Shown here: positions 1 through 11,617 of the stretch, piece after piece
Layout of the letters: the number at the start of each line of letters is the position of its first letter
Position numbering within the stretch: the stretch's first letter is position 1
Origin: Escallonia rubra
Taxonomy: Eukaryota > Streptophyta > Magnoliopsida > Escalloniales > Escalloniaceae
NCBI GenBank assembly: GCA_033065855.1
Contig: JAVXUO010002811.1
Span: forward strand, 179,025-243,024
Reading direction: 5' to 3'
DNA: 64,000 nucleotides
Notes under the pieces: model-generated
Told to the model about the DNA's origin: nothing
The model's input: the letters and a program-made list of their open reading frames with translations, nothing else
Databases searched by the model: none
Translations under genes and position numbers: made by a program

Positions 1-1862
1 ACTTGGGGAAACTAAATAATTTCACCTGTATCTGGAATGTGTCCGTTATGATTCATCTTCCATGGGATTTTTTAATCAGTACGGAATGTGTCTGTTGTAC
101 GTTTGGTTGGAGCACAATTGGTGGGTGGTCAGTCAAGGTCCATGTGTGGTGGTATTATAATCAAATGCAGTGGTGGATGTAACCACCTTAATTTCAAAGA
201 GTTAACACTTTACTTGTAATTTTAACTTTATTAATGCTTAGATTCTTTTTATCAAAATTTAAACACTACATTTGTAAAGTTGTAATCTTAGCACTTTAAT
301 GATCAAATGACCTAAATTTGTTAGTAAATGCCAATAATCATTAAGGGCTGATTTGCACGATTTGTCGATGTCATACGTCAATCGTCGTATCATATGTTAG
401 TAATAGTTATTCATTTCTATCTTACAACAAAAATGTATGGGGTGAATATATTGACACTTTCTTTTTACTAGTGACATGCCTGCGCTGTTACAGATGTTGT
501 ATATTATGCATGAACTAATTGCATTAAAAGTGCTATTAGTCAAAAGAGGAGTATCAACTGAGCTCTCTCTGGAAGAAAATATGGTACCATATTTCCCTCT
601 ATAGCAAACATTAAAGGAGTATTAATGGCAAAGCATTTACTTTGGCCACCATTTACTAAAATTATTAGCGACTTTTTGAAATATTTTCTTCCGTATAGTG
701 ACACTTTTTTGCTAGAACATTGTTGCTGCAGGAGATCCAAACCTACTCCATGAGAGTGCTATTTTTAGTATAACGTACGTAGCCTCTCGAAAAAAAAAAA
801 GAAGGCAAGATCAGTCCCCAAAATGACGAAAATTCGAGGAAGGGCTAATGTGAGGGCACTTTTAGGCTTCAGCGAAGATCGGAGCAGTACATATAGGAAC
901 ATCCAAAAACTGTTATTGCTTTGACAAATAACGTTGCAGCTTAAAGAATAGAGTTAGCTGAATATAGACTATTCTTTAACATTTTAGATCCAGCCTAACT
1001 TTGGTTCGGAACGATACTTAGGTAGTGCTAATTAAGAGTCCTGGGAAACGAAACAACTTGGAATGATTTACTTCCTCGTTCCCTAGTTTTGATTCCCTAC
1101 TTGGATTGGTTGGTGAGAGTTTAATTACCTAGTGAGCTTCTCTTCTTTTTAGGCACCCCCTTTGCCATCTTTTTTGCCTTATCAAAGCAATCGTAATGTA
1201 ATTGGAGAAGTTTAAGCTCGTTTACCAGGGGTCGAAGGTGAAAGAAACCCTTTCAAGGTGTTCTCGGCCAGTAGATGGTTCACAATGAACAAGTCCAGAT
1301 ATATCTTATGTGGTAATGAGAAGCCTCTGCCATTGCTTTAAATAGGTCAGCGTGTAAAGGAAGCTAGGTCAGATAGATCCGGAACCTTTTCCCTGGGTGG
1401 TTAACCTAGTTCAAAAGTCTTTCCTCAGTTGGGTTTTGCTTACTCTATTATGTAACCTCGTGAGTTGAACTCAAGTTTTGTTGACATCATTAGATACATT
1501 GGCTATAACTTTTGTGTCTTTTTTCATAGTTTGTGGTGATAATTTGTAGACTAGCTTTCTTGGTATCTCTTTCTTTGTTAATTGTTAAAGACGCACCCTT
1601 AAAGTTTTTTTATTTCCTGTATTTTTGCTGCTAAAGAATTTTGACCATTTTTTGCCTCCATTTTAGACTTGTATGAATTGTTACTCTTAGAGAAAACACG
1701 TCTTTTAGGGACAAATGATCGGGTAGACTTATGCAAAAATCCGTTGGCTACTTAAAGGCCATATTCAAACGGGAAATACTAGAATGAAGCTGGAAATAAA
1801 AGAAGTTTAAAAGTGCTAAATCGGGTACCAATTTTCTTGCATTTGGGCTTTATGTTTTACAG
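1..1862 (+). other. Upstream intron/unknown sequence of the chorismate mutase gene
   Basis: AT-rich DNA before the first recognisable chorismate mutase exon. It ends in a good splice acceptor (cag at 1860-1862), so at least the right part is an intron. I looked for the expected N-terminal exon or exons (about 70 residues including the conserved early RQEDT-like segment) and did not find them; they probably lie left of the window. No other gene or repeat is recognisable. Confidence 0.5.
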
Positions 1863-3216
1863 GTAGGAAGATATGAAAGTCAAGAAGAACATCCTTTCTT
1901 TCCAGATAATTTACTTCCCTCCTTGCTGCCGCCTTACTACCATCCAAAGGTACATGTTTTGGAATGCAAAATTTAGATTGGAAATTGAATAAGGAATGAT
2001 GGTCTCTTGCATTCTCCTCTCCACTAATTTCTGTTTCAGGTTTTACATCCTGCAGGGGATGCTATCAATATAAACACGACCATATGGGATATGTATTTCA
2101 ACCAACTGCTTCCGTTGTTTGCGACCGAGGGTGATGACGGCAATTACGCGCAAACTGCAGCTTGTGATTTGGAGTGCTTGCAGGTGAGGCTGAAATGTGT
2201 TTGCGAATGTATGCGTTAATACTCTCTGATTATAGATGTTTTGGACATAGTCACACAGACTCATTGGTGACCTCAAGTGTTACTTGTACTAATCATAAAG
2301 CTAATGGCTGCTTGCAGGCGCTCTCTAGAAGGATTCACTACGGTAAATATGTTGCTGAAGTTAAATTTAAGGAATCCCCCGATGGCTATGGCACTTTAAT
2401 TCGTGCCCAGGTACTTTTAGTCTAACACCTAATAGTCAATGATACGAAAACCTGATGAACCTTAGTCATTACATGTTATCAAAGTATTGACATAGAACAA
2501 CCTTTATAATGTGTTGGATAATGAAAAACCTTTTTGACTCGATAAGTTTATTCAAGTGACAAGTCTTGACGTTCTTCTGACATCATGCTGTTGGAAGATT
2601 TTAAATGGAGCGAAATTGACTCAGTGAAATATATGGCACTCCACTACTAATATGATGGAAATGCTAAAGCTACCTTTTTATATGGTCTATCGATTTGTTG
2701 CCTACCAGTTATACCTTTACAAACGTATCTTGTGATGTGTATTGCATGGTTAAGAACATGTGTTGCTAAATCTACGCAATTTTCTTGTTGAAGGTGAAAA
2801 AATAGCACAAATATGTGTTTTGGTAGCCAGTTGTGTTCATTTAGTAAAAAGGGTGGGATTTAATTGCGCCATTAATTTTCTTCTTACTGATGTTATCTTG
2901 GCCCATAACCGAGTACTAGAAGATATTTACACAGTATTATTAATTTTGATTTGATTTGGTTTCGTTTCTATTCTTGTTTTTATAGGATAGAGATGCTCTT
3001 ATGAAACTTCTAACGTGCGAGGCTATAGAAGAGATGGTCAAGAGGAGGGTCGAGAAGAAAGCAATGGCTTTTGGGCAAGAAGTGACCCTCAACAACACTG
3101 ATAAAGAAGTGAAGTACAAGGTTGATCCATTTGTAGTTTCTCGATTATATGTAGAATGGGTGATGCCTCTCACGAAGCTAGTTGAAGTTGAGTACCTCCT
3201 TCGCCGGCTCGACTAA
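1863..3216 (+). CDS. CM2: Chorismate mutase, C-terminal four exons (partial gene)
   Basis: Converts chorismate to prephenate, the committed step to phenylalanine and tyrosine. Exons read 1863-1949, 2040-2183, 2318-2410 and 2986-3216 (TAA at 3214-3216). All introns are GT-AG, all exons are in phase, and together they give 184 residues. The order of conserved blocks matches plant chorismate mutases: GRYES..HPFFP, KVLHP, WDMYF, EGDDGNY, then [15 protein letters not shown], which carries catalytic Arg and Lys in the family. It then runs through [12 protein letters not shown] and GQEVTL to the family C-terminus LLRRLD. The wording ([35 protein letters not shown]) is closer to what I recall of the cytosolic CM2 type than of plastid CM1. 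That assignment is inference, because the N-terminus with any transit peptide is outside what I can see. No stop or frameshift is present in these exons. A copia LTR begins 25 bp after the stop codon. Confidence 0.93.
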
Positions 3217-3241
3217 AATATGTTAATTTGGTATATCTATT

Positions 3242-4149
3242 TGTTGTAAAGTAAGGCAGTATGGAGAAAACTGAACTGAAAAAGTCTGAGTCGAATGCGT
3301 TGCACTCTTTTCTTAAGACAGTATTTGTTCCCTTATAATTTACTTAGGGTAGCAACAAATCTGCCTCCCAGGATAAAACAGGCGAACTGTTGATTAGAGC
3401 AGATTGCAATCAACAGACAGAAATTTGAGAGAGCAAGAGATAAATTCGAAGTGTGAAATTTGTCTGACTACCGGCCCTATTTATAGACACCAAAAAGTGC
3501 CTTGAACAGGTGAAAACAGTCGTGATAGTTAAGTGACTCTGCAGATGTTACTTAACAGTCACAATCTGTAGACACAACTAACAGATGCACCTTATAAACT
3601 ATAGACACAACTAACAGATGCACCTTATGAACTAACATGCACCATGAATAGGTGCCATTTAAATTTAAACGAAACAGAAAATCAGTTTAATTTGTCGGTA
3701 GTTACATTATTTTTAGTCTAAAAGTCACACCTAATCAGGTTCACAGACTGAAATTGTCGCAAAAAGTTAAGGCTAAGCTCGGGGCGAGGTCTCCTAGCGA
3801 CGATGCACACGTGCGAAGTGCGCCTAAAAGCGCCAATAGCGCCTTTACGCCATCGCCGACGCGCGCGCGCGTTGCGGTGCACCGCACATGTGCGAGTGCA
3901 TGGCCGTGCATATCATGTGTTTCTAGAACAATATGGTATGTCACATGATCATTTAAATACCCTTAACCTTTCTATTTTCCAAGCCATGTGCGAACCCACA
4001 TCATGACCATTTTCAACCTTATTAAATTTCAATATTTGAGAGTTAATATCTCTCCAACCAATCAATCAAAATGATTGATTCTTTTTGCATATTAAACTTT
4101 GTAGTACAAGGTTCAATAAGGTAGGATCAATTTATGGAAAATTCCAACA
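3242..4149 (-). repeat. 3' LTR of the outer copia element
   Basis: On the + strand it opens TGTTGTAAAGTAAGGCAG and closes AATTCCAACA, matching the copy at 14976-15831. The strip just inside it (4150-4166) reads as purine-rich on the minus strand and is the likely polypurine tract. It begins 25 bp after the chorismate mutase stop codon. Confidence 0.93.
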
Positions 4150-4739
4150 ATTTTCTCCAATTTTCCAAAATTGGATTTTATCACATTTCCTAATTTAGAA
4201 ATATACCTCTCTCTATCCTTTGGTAGGTCCTACTAAGATAAATGTGTCTTCCGACTTGAACCTTTACCATATAGCAATGAAGTCAACCAGAATTCAGAGT
4301 AGTCTTGGCCTTGAACTAAGAATCCTTGGTGATTGATCATCACTCCTATGTGTAGAACTTCCCAACCAAATTTCTAAATACCTCTACATTTACGGCCTTG
4401 TGTTACATCTTAGGATTTTCATAAGTGCCATAGTGACTAGCTCAAATCTCGTAAAAACGGCCCCACTTCCCGCACTTATATAGGTAAATCTACTAAGGTG
4501 CACTTTTATGACCTGCACCCTCCTTTAAGGACATAGATTTATTAAGGGAATAACTCCCACCCTCCTCTTATTCTCCTTACAAGTAAGCACGGCCTTGAGA
4601 TGGCATGAAGATCAAAATCTTCATCTTTTAGTGCATCTTTGGTTATAACTACAACGTGTTTTTCCATTGAACTAGAAGACTAAAGGTTACTCTAATATCT
4701 AGTTGGTTTCCACGTGCATGTTACCTCTCTAATTTCATG

Positions 4740-6744
4740 AGCTTTAAACCCATCTCCCTTAAAGTCTACCATATTATATCCCTGCCTAAGCCTTTTGTAA
4801 AGGAATCCGCCAAATTATCTTTGGACTTCACATAACTAATAGTAACAACTCCTTTGCTTAGTTGTTCTCTCACATAATTATGTCTACTACTTATATGTCT
4901 AGACTTCCCATTGTACTATATGCCCACGTTAACGCTGCCTCATTATTGCAGAATATAGAAATAACAGGCATTGGCTTTGGCTTTGGCTATGGAGGAATCT
5001 GTATCAACAGGTCTCTTAGCCATTCTGCCTCCTTGACCGCCATTGCCAAAGCAATAAACTCGGATTCCATGGTCGAATGTGAAATCAAAGTTTGCTTCTT
5101 GGAACCCCAAGAAATAGCACCTCCACCGATGGTAAATATCCAACCACTTGTGGACTTTGTTTTATCAGAGTCTGTGATCTAGTTTGCATATGTGTACCGT
5201 TACAAAGCGGCAGCAAATTCCTTGTAAGTTAATGCATAATCCATTGTGCCCTTAAGGCACTTTAGTACTCTAAACACCGCATTCCAATGGACTTGCCAAG
5301 GGTTATGAGTAAACCTACTCAAAACACCGACCGCAAAGGCTATATCTGGTCGGGTACATTGCATGATATACATCAAGCTGCCAATAACACTAGAATACTC
5401 TAGTTGAGAAACACATTTCCCTTCATTTGCCCTCGACTTAATAGAAGGGTCATATGGGGTAGTAACCGGGGCACAATTCAAGTGATTAAATTTCTTTAAA
5501 ATTTTCTCAATATAATGAGATTGTGGCAAAGAAATAGAATCTGAGGAGCTAATTATTTTTGTTCACAAAATAACATTGGCTTCCCCCATATCCTTCATAT
5601 CAAACGACGAAGATAGAAATGATTTGGTTTCCAACAATATCTAAATCAGTACCAAAGATTAACATATCATCCACATACAAACATATTATCACACCACGTC
5701 TTTTATCAAACTTAGAATAAACGCATTTATCACATTCATTTATTATAAATTCATGAGAAAGAACGACTTGGTCAAATCGTTCATGCCACTGCTTAGGAGC
5801 TTGTTTTAAGCAATACAAAGATTTGATAAGCTTACAAACCTTTGTTTCTTGGCCCTTTAGTAAAAAAACCTTCCGGTTATTCCATGTACACCTCCTCATC
5901 TAAAATACCATTTAGAAAAGCAGTCTTGACGTCCATTTGGTGTATATGTAGTTAGTTTGTTAATAGATGATAAAACAAACAATAATCTTATAGTGTTAAG
6001 TCTAGCTACCGGAGCATAGGTGTCGAAATAGTCTATCCCTTCCTTTTGTTTAAAACCCTTGGTTACAAGTCTTGCTTTATACTTATCAACGGATCTGTCT
6101 GGCTTAAGCTTTCGCATAAAGATCCATTTGTAGCCTATAGGTTTAAACCCTGGTGGTAAATTAGTCAATACCCAAGTTTGGTTTGACATTATCGACTCCA
6201 TTTCATCATTTATAGCTTCTTGCCATAGGGCAGAATCTCGAGAAGTTATGGCTTCTCGATATGTAAGAAGGTCATGTTCTACGTTATACATATGAGAGTA
6301 ATCACCTTCATTTCTACATCCCTCAACTATGAATTGGTAGAAATTTGGACCATAGGTTTTTTTAATCCTTGCTCTCTTACTTCTCCTTAGTTCACCTCCT
6401 TCCCTTTTTTTCGGAATAGGGTGAACTTGATCCTCATCAACTATATCTTCACTTTTCTGATTTCTAGAGAAAGAATTCTCAAATAATTCTGCATCTCTAG
6501 ATTCCAAAATAATATTTTGGCTAACGGATTCTGTTGATTCCATGGTTAAGAATCTATACGCTTTGCTATGTTCAGCATAGCCTATGAAGACACATTCGAT
6601 TGCATTTTCCCTTAATTTGGGTCTTTTCGGATCGGTTAGCCTTACTAATGCCCTACACCACCAAACCTTAAGGTGTCCAAGAGAAGGTTTTCTCTTCTTC
6701 CATAACTCATAGGGTGTGACCAAAAATATTTTGTGGGGTATACG
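4740..6744 (-). pseudogene. Copia pol, C-terminal half: reverse transcriptase and RNase H
   Basis: Reading down the minus strand, the stretch from 6744 opens with the TPYELW and GHLKVW blocks that follow the copia integrase core. Next come the RT segments WQEAINDEM, YKWIFMRKLKPD and YKARLVTKGF. YVDD, the catalytic motif, lies near 5660. The region ending about 5200 carries RPDIAFAVGVLSRF and YIMQCTRPD. RNase H continues to about 4740 and ends with the SRHN and DPFTKG signatures. Reading frame changes near 5900 and 5540, plus stops in the RNase H part, break it. The hAT insertion separates it from the integrase core. Confidence 0.9.
6737..6744. repeat. Left 8-bp target duplication of the hAT element
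   Basis: ggtatacg here is repeated exactly at 10634-10641. An 8-bp duplication is the hAT signature. Confidence 0.95.
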
Positions 6745-6759
6745 TAGAGATGTCAAACG

Positions 6760-6912
6760 GGCCGGGCTTGGGCCGCCCGGCTCGGGCCCATCGGGCTTGA
6801 AGCGAGGCCGGGCTGGGGCCGGGCCAAGGGGCTGCCAATCCGGGCCGGGCCGGCTGAGGAGAAATGCTAGGCCCAATTTCTAAGGTCGGGCTTGGGCCGG
6901 CCCGGGCCCTTT
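6760..6912. repeat. GC-rich subterminal repeat array, left end of hAT
   Basis: Clustered gggccggg/cccggccc units in otherwise AT-rich DNA. The same motif is dense at 10380-10620 next to the other end. In hAT elements subterminal repeats bind transposase; that role here is inferred. Confidence 0.7.
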
Positions 6913-7482
6913 TTTTTAATTTTTTTTAAAATTTTCTTGTTATTCAATTTTAAATTTCATCTTTAGGCATGTCCAATTTTCAAAATTTGACAAATCTAAT
7001 TTTTATCCTTTTATTTCATTATATGTAATATTCATATATATGTATGTATGTATAAATATATTTATTTGTCTCACATTTTATTTTTTTCTATATGTTAAAT
7101 CTTTTCTTACTCTTCTTGGTGATCTTTATTAATAAAATCTGAACACATAACAATTATTACTATTTAAGAGAGACTGTTTCTACTATTTGATATTTTACTT
7201 CAAACTAATTGGCCGAAAACCCGGGATTGATACATGTTAATTCCCGAGACGATCTTAAGTAATAAGTATAGAAAAATAAATGTGTTCATAGGCCCTCCTC
7301 GTTTTATCCGGGCTTGGGACCGGCTGCTTGTAAACAAACAGGCGAATTACCTATTTTTTTATATATACGAAAAAATATATATCTTGCTTGTAAAAATTTA
7401 TTTTATATATATGGAAAAAAATTATATTTTGTGAAAAAAATTATTCTTAAAATTTAAGAGAAGGAAAATAAAAAGAAATTAC

Positions 7483-9709
7483 CTAATCATCCGGAAGTAC
7501 TTCAATATCCGAGTCACTGCTCTTCCTATCATCAATCGGTTTATCTTGCTCATGGTATTTCGCATCAAGATAACCCTTCCAACATACACACAGCTCGAGC
7601 GACTCGGGGTTAAGACGACTCCTCTTGTCATCCAAAACCCTCCCGCTGGCTGAAAATGCCGACTCTGAAGCAACCGTGGAGGCTTGCACTGGCAGTACAT
7701 CCCGTGCAATTTGGGATAAAGTTTTATACATGTTTTGATTTTGTTTCCAAAAATTGAACAAATTAAAATTAACCTGTTCTTGCATTGATAAATCAGAATA
7801 ATGATCAGTATTTGCATATACACCAATCTCATTAAAAGAGGAAAAAGTATACGAACATGCCGAATTAGAAGTACCTTCACCTGGTAGTTGTCTTGCTACT
7901 AGATGTTCAAAGCCCTTAAGGTATGGCGCATAATACCTCTCAACAGTGGATGATGTAGCTCGCCCGCGCACGTCAGCAGAATTACGATACAGGTTGAACA
8001 AGTCCTCAAACCTCTTGCTCACTTTTGCTGTGAGTGCGGTTGTCTCCTCTGCTGTGTAGCGCATTAATTTCGATATCTCTTGTATCGAGGCGTTCACGCC
8101 ATGCAACTTTAACCTAGGATCTAAACAAGTAGTCACAGCAAAAATAACAGGCAGTTTACTCCAATATTTATTAAACTTTCCATCCATCACTTTTACTATT
8201 TCCCTAAAGGGTCCTATATATCTCCATTTTGTTAACATTGTAGTCATCTTGAGAATTTCTATTACAGCGAGAGGAGAGGTGGGATAGTACGTACCAGACA
8301 ATAAATTGGTAGACGTGTAGAATACCTTTAAAAATTCAGCTAGGTATGTGGCCATCTGCCATTCCTCTTGAGTTGGCAAGTCGGCTGGGAACTGGGTTAG
8401 TAGAAAATGCGTATAGATTTCTCGGTATGCCAGAATGTGTAAAAGCATGTGGTATGTAGAGTTCCACCTGTGGACCACATCTGTAACTGCTCTCCTGCGA
8501 GGCATATTATATTCAACACACAACGTTTTAAATTGTTGTGTTCTCGAACTCGAGCTATTAACATACGCTGTCATACCCCTCATTTTGACAAGAATATCTC
8601 CTGCAGCAGCTAAACCATCTTGAACAATTAAGTACAGGTTGAAGCGTGTCCTTTAAAGCTGCAACAGCAGCTTTATTATTAGAAGCATTATCAAAACTAA
8701 CACTCATAATATTATCCTTTATTTTAAATGTGGTACATGCTTTTAATATAAGAGTAGCAATGTTCATTCCATCGTGCGGAAAAGGAAAGAGCTCGAAAGC
8801 GATGATTCTCTTGTGCATAACCCAATCTGCATCAATCCAATGAGCGGTCACACAAGAATAACTAACAAAAGTAAATGGAGATTGCCAAATATCAGAAGTA
8901 AGACTAACTTTACCGTCAAATTTATCGAAATAATCGATAAGGCGTGCTTTGGCAGCATTGTACTGTCGGAGTGCATCGGATCTAGTTGTGTTTCTATGAA
9001 CCTTTTTGTACAAAGGTTGAACGTATGTGTTCATATATCTAGAGTGCTTAGGATTATCGGCAAAAGAAAAGGCTTGTTCATCATGAATAACAAATTCAGC
9101 GAGACCGTCTCTTTGCTCTCGCTGATTATAAACAAATAACTTACCGTCAAAAGATAACTGCGTTTGGGTAGGTTCGACGTGGCCTTGTCGAGGTGCACAC
9201 TGAGGGTAATGCCTGTTAAGATCTCCATTACCACTACCAGACGAAAATAATTTAGCGCAGTACTTACATCGAGCTTTTCGGATGCCGTCCACCGTAACTA
9301 CATGGAAATGATTTCAACACTCGGCTTTCTTTTTTTTCCCCTTTTGGACTTCTGGCACGTTACCGGAGGCATTGCTCGGCCCTTCTTCATCATGACCAGG
9401 CATAGGGTTGAGATTATGCCACGGAGTAGTAGCTTCGCCAACCGAGCTGCGTCCTTGACTATAATGCGGGGGGTCTTCATCAGGCGTGTATTCAAAATCT
9501 GGAATGTTTTGATTGAATTCCCAATTGGCTTGGGTATCTATCATGCAGCCTGTACTCATTCGTCCAAGAACGAATGGTTGTGTTGGTGCTTGGATTGGTG
9601 TTTGTGATGGCCGTGGCGCTGGCGCTTGTGTTGGTGGTGGTGCTTGCGATGATGATGATGTTTTTCGTGATGACGATCCACGCTTCAGTTTCTTCAATAA
9701 TCCAGCCAT
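7483..9709 (-). pseudogene. hAT-family (Ac/Tip100-like) transposase, broken
   Basis: The frame starts with a basic, Ser/Pro/Gln-rich N-terminus (ATG at 9707-9709). A BED-type zinc finger follows (CKYC near 9265, then H and C). The mid-protein has the hAT features LTSDIW and FDNASNNK. The C-terminal part has a dimerisation block (VLPVQASTVASESAFSASGR, near 7620-7680) typical of hAT proteins, and it ends at 7483. Two lesions are visible. An in-frame TGA at 9312-9314 stands where the family has Trp before NHF. The region near 8640 is frameshifted and appears to lack the segment that normally precedes LIVQDGL. The family cuts and pastes DNA; this copy cannot encode a full transposase. Confidence 0.92.
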
Positions 9710-10379
9710 ATTTCACGCTAAACTTTGTAAGAGTAACTAAATACACAAGTATAAGATTAGTAATAAGAAATAACAATTAAAAGAATGAACGAGTAACAAA
9801 TATTAATCGCTGAGGGTAATTCTGATCCAATGTGGAGAGAGTTAGTAATTAAAAAGCATTTAGTAATAGTAATTAATAAATAAAAATTCACTAATTACTA
9901 ATTACTAGACAAAAGAATTAGAGAGTAACAAATTAATAAGAGTAGTAGTTAGTAATTAGAATTTAGTAAGACTAGTAATTAATAAACAAGAGTACTAATT
10001 AGTAAATACTAGTAGTAATTAGCAAGAGTAGTAATTGGAGAGGAAAATAGTAGCAAAGCTTGTAGAAATATAGAATGTTTAGGTAAGAGAGAGTAAGAAG
10101 ATTGGTGTAAAAAATTAGAGAGAAATGGTGTGAATTTATAGATTTTATAAACTTCACAAAAGACCAAAATACCCCTAAAAACTATCCGTTTATAGTTGTT
10201 GGGGAGGGTAAGAGTGTAAAAACCTTTAAAGGAGTTGGAAAAATTAAGTTAGACTAAAATACCCCCCAAACTAGCCGTTATATTGCTGTTGGGGGGGGTA
10301 AAAGTCGAATTTTGGGGGAATATTTCCGTTGGAGGAAAAGGGGTGGGAGAAAGGGGGGGAAAAACAAAAAATTCAAACC

Positions 10380-10620
10380 AGGTGGGGCCGAAACCGGGCC
10401 CCGAACCGGGCCGCAGACCCAAGCCAGAACCGGGCCAGTTTTCGGGCCGGGCCAAAACCGGGCTTTTTCGGGCCGGGCCGGGCCCGGGCTTTTTTCCAGA
10501 TTTTCTTGGCCTGGTCCAAGCCCTGGCCCCAAGCCCAACTGTTTAGGGCCGTCACTGTTCACCGAGAGGGTCGGGCCAGAAACGGGCCGGGTCGGGCCAG
10601 CCCGCGGGCCGCCCGGCCCT
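10380..10620. repeat. GC-rich subterminal repeat array, right end of hAT
   Basis: Many copies of gggccggg and close variants, mirroring the left end array. They end about 13 bp before the element terminus at 10633. Confidence 0.7.
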
Positions 10621-10641
10621 TTTGACAACTCTAGGTATACG

Positions 10642-11617
10642 GTTAAGTATATATGTAGAAGTCATGAGTGCTTTCCCCCACAAATTCTTAGGCAAATCAG
10701 AAGTAAGTAATAAGGTATTAACCATTTCTTGCAAGGTCCTATTTTTCCTCTCGGCTACACCATTTTTTGTGGACTATAAGGAGATGTAACTTGGTGTATG
10801 ATACCCCAAGTTTCAAATAGATCATCAAAGGAAAGATATTCACCTCCCCTATCTGACCGTAAAATTTTAATCTTACAATCTAGTTGATTCTCTACTTCTG
10901 CTTTGTAAATTTTAATTTTATCCAAAGCTTCATCCTTAGTCCTAAGAAGGTATTTGTAAGTATAACGTGAACAATCATCTATAAATGTAATGAAATATCT
11001 CTTACCACCCCTTGTTAGGTAACCTTCCATCTCACACAAGTCCGAATGTACTAATTCTAATAATTGTGTTTTCCTCTCAACCCATTTAAAGGGTTTTCTG
11101 GCAATTTTAGACTTTATGCAAACTAAACATTTCTCTAAACTAGGTGAAGTATTTTGAGGTATTAGACCTAATTTTACCATACTTCTCCTCATGCGTTTAT
11201 AATTGACATGACCTAGTCTAGAATGCCATAAATTAAATGGAACAGCAAGATAAGCAAATTTAATAGTTTTATTAGCAATAGTAAGCTTGTAGAATCCATT
11301 GGTTACATATCTCTTGCCAACATAGTTCCCTCCCTTAATCAGAATAACACTATCTGACTCAAAAATAATCTTAAACCCAAACTGATTAAGCATGCTAACA
11401 GATATAAGATTCTTCCTAACATCGGGAATGAATAGCACATCCTTTAAGGTCAGCTTCTTGCCGGAGGAGAGATAGAGCACCACAGTTCCTTTGCCCATGA
11501 CCTTAGCCGTAGATGAATTTCCAATGCAGAGATGATGCCCCTCTGCAACTGGCTTGATGTCCTTGAACAAATTTTTGTTCTTAGCAATGTGTTTGGTTGC
11601 ACCGGAGTCCACCCACC
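10642..11617 (-). pseudogene. Copia pol, N-terminal half: protease and integrase
   Basis: The minus strand starts with the aspartic protease site VDSGATKH right beside the solo-LTR insertion. Next comes the integrase zinc-binding region (WHSRLGHVNYKRM and CLVCIKSK) and the DDE core with HSDLCEM, FIDDCSR and SDRGGEY. A frameshift in an A run near 10760 separates this from the last part (NGVAERKN, LPKNLWGKAL). The hAT element then cuts it off. Overall length and order are normal for copia. Confidence 0.9.

Larger units (their letters stand above)
6745..10633 (-). mobile_element. hAT transposon, 3.9 kb, inserted in copia pol
   Basis: Ends are imperfect terminal inverted repeats: TAGAGATGTCAAACGGG on the left and TAGAGTTGTCAAAAGGG read from the right. 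Each end is followed inward by dense GC-rich gggccggg repeats. The target duplication ggtatacg is perfect. Inside is one minus-strand transposase gene with BED zinc finger and hAT dimerisation regions. The transposase has a stop codon and a deletion, so the copy is now non-autonomous. It interrupts the host copia between the integrase core and the TPYELW block. Confidence 0.96.

Noticed and set aside
3741..4006. Ala/Arg-rich short frames near the left copia LTR
   Set aside because: They fall in the GC-rich part of the LTR and are not conserved as frames in the partner LTR.
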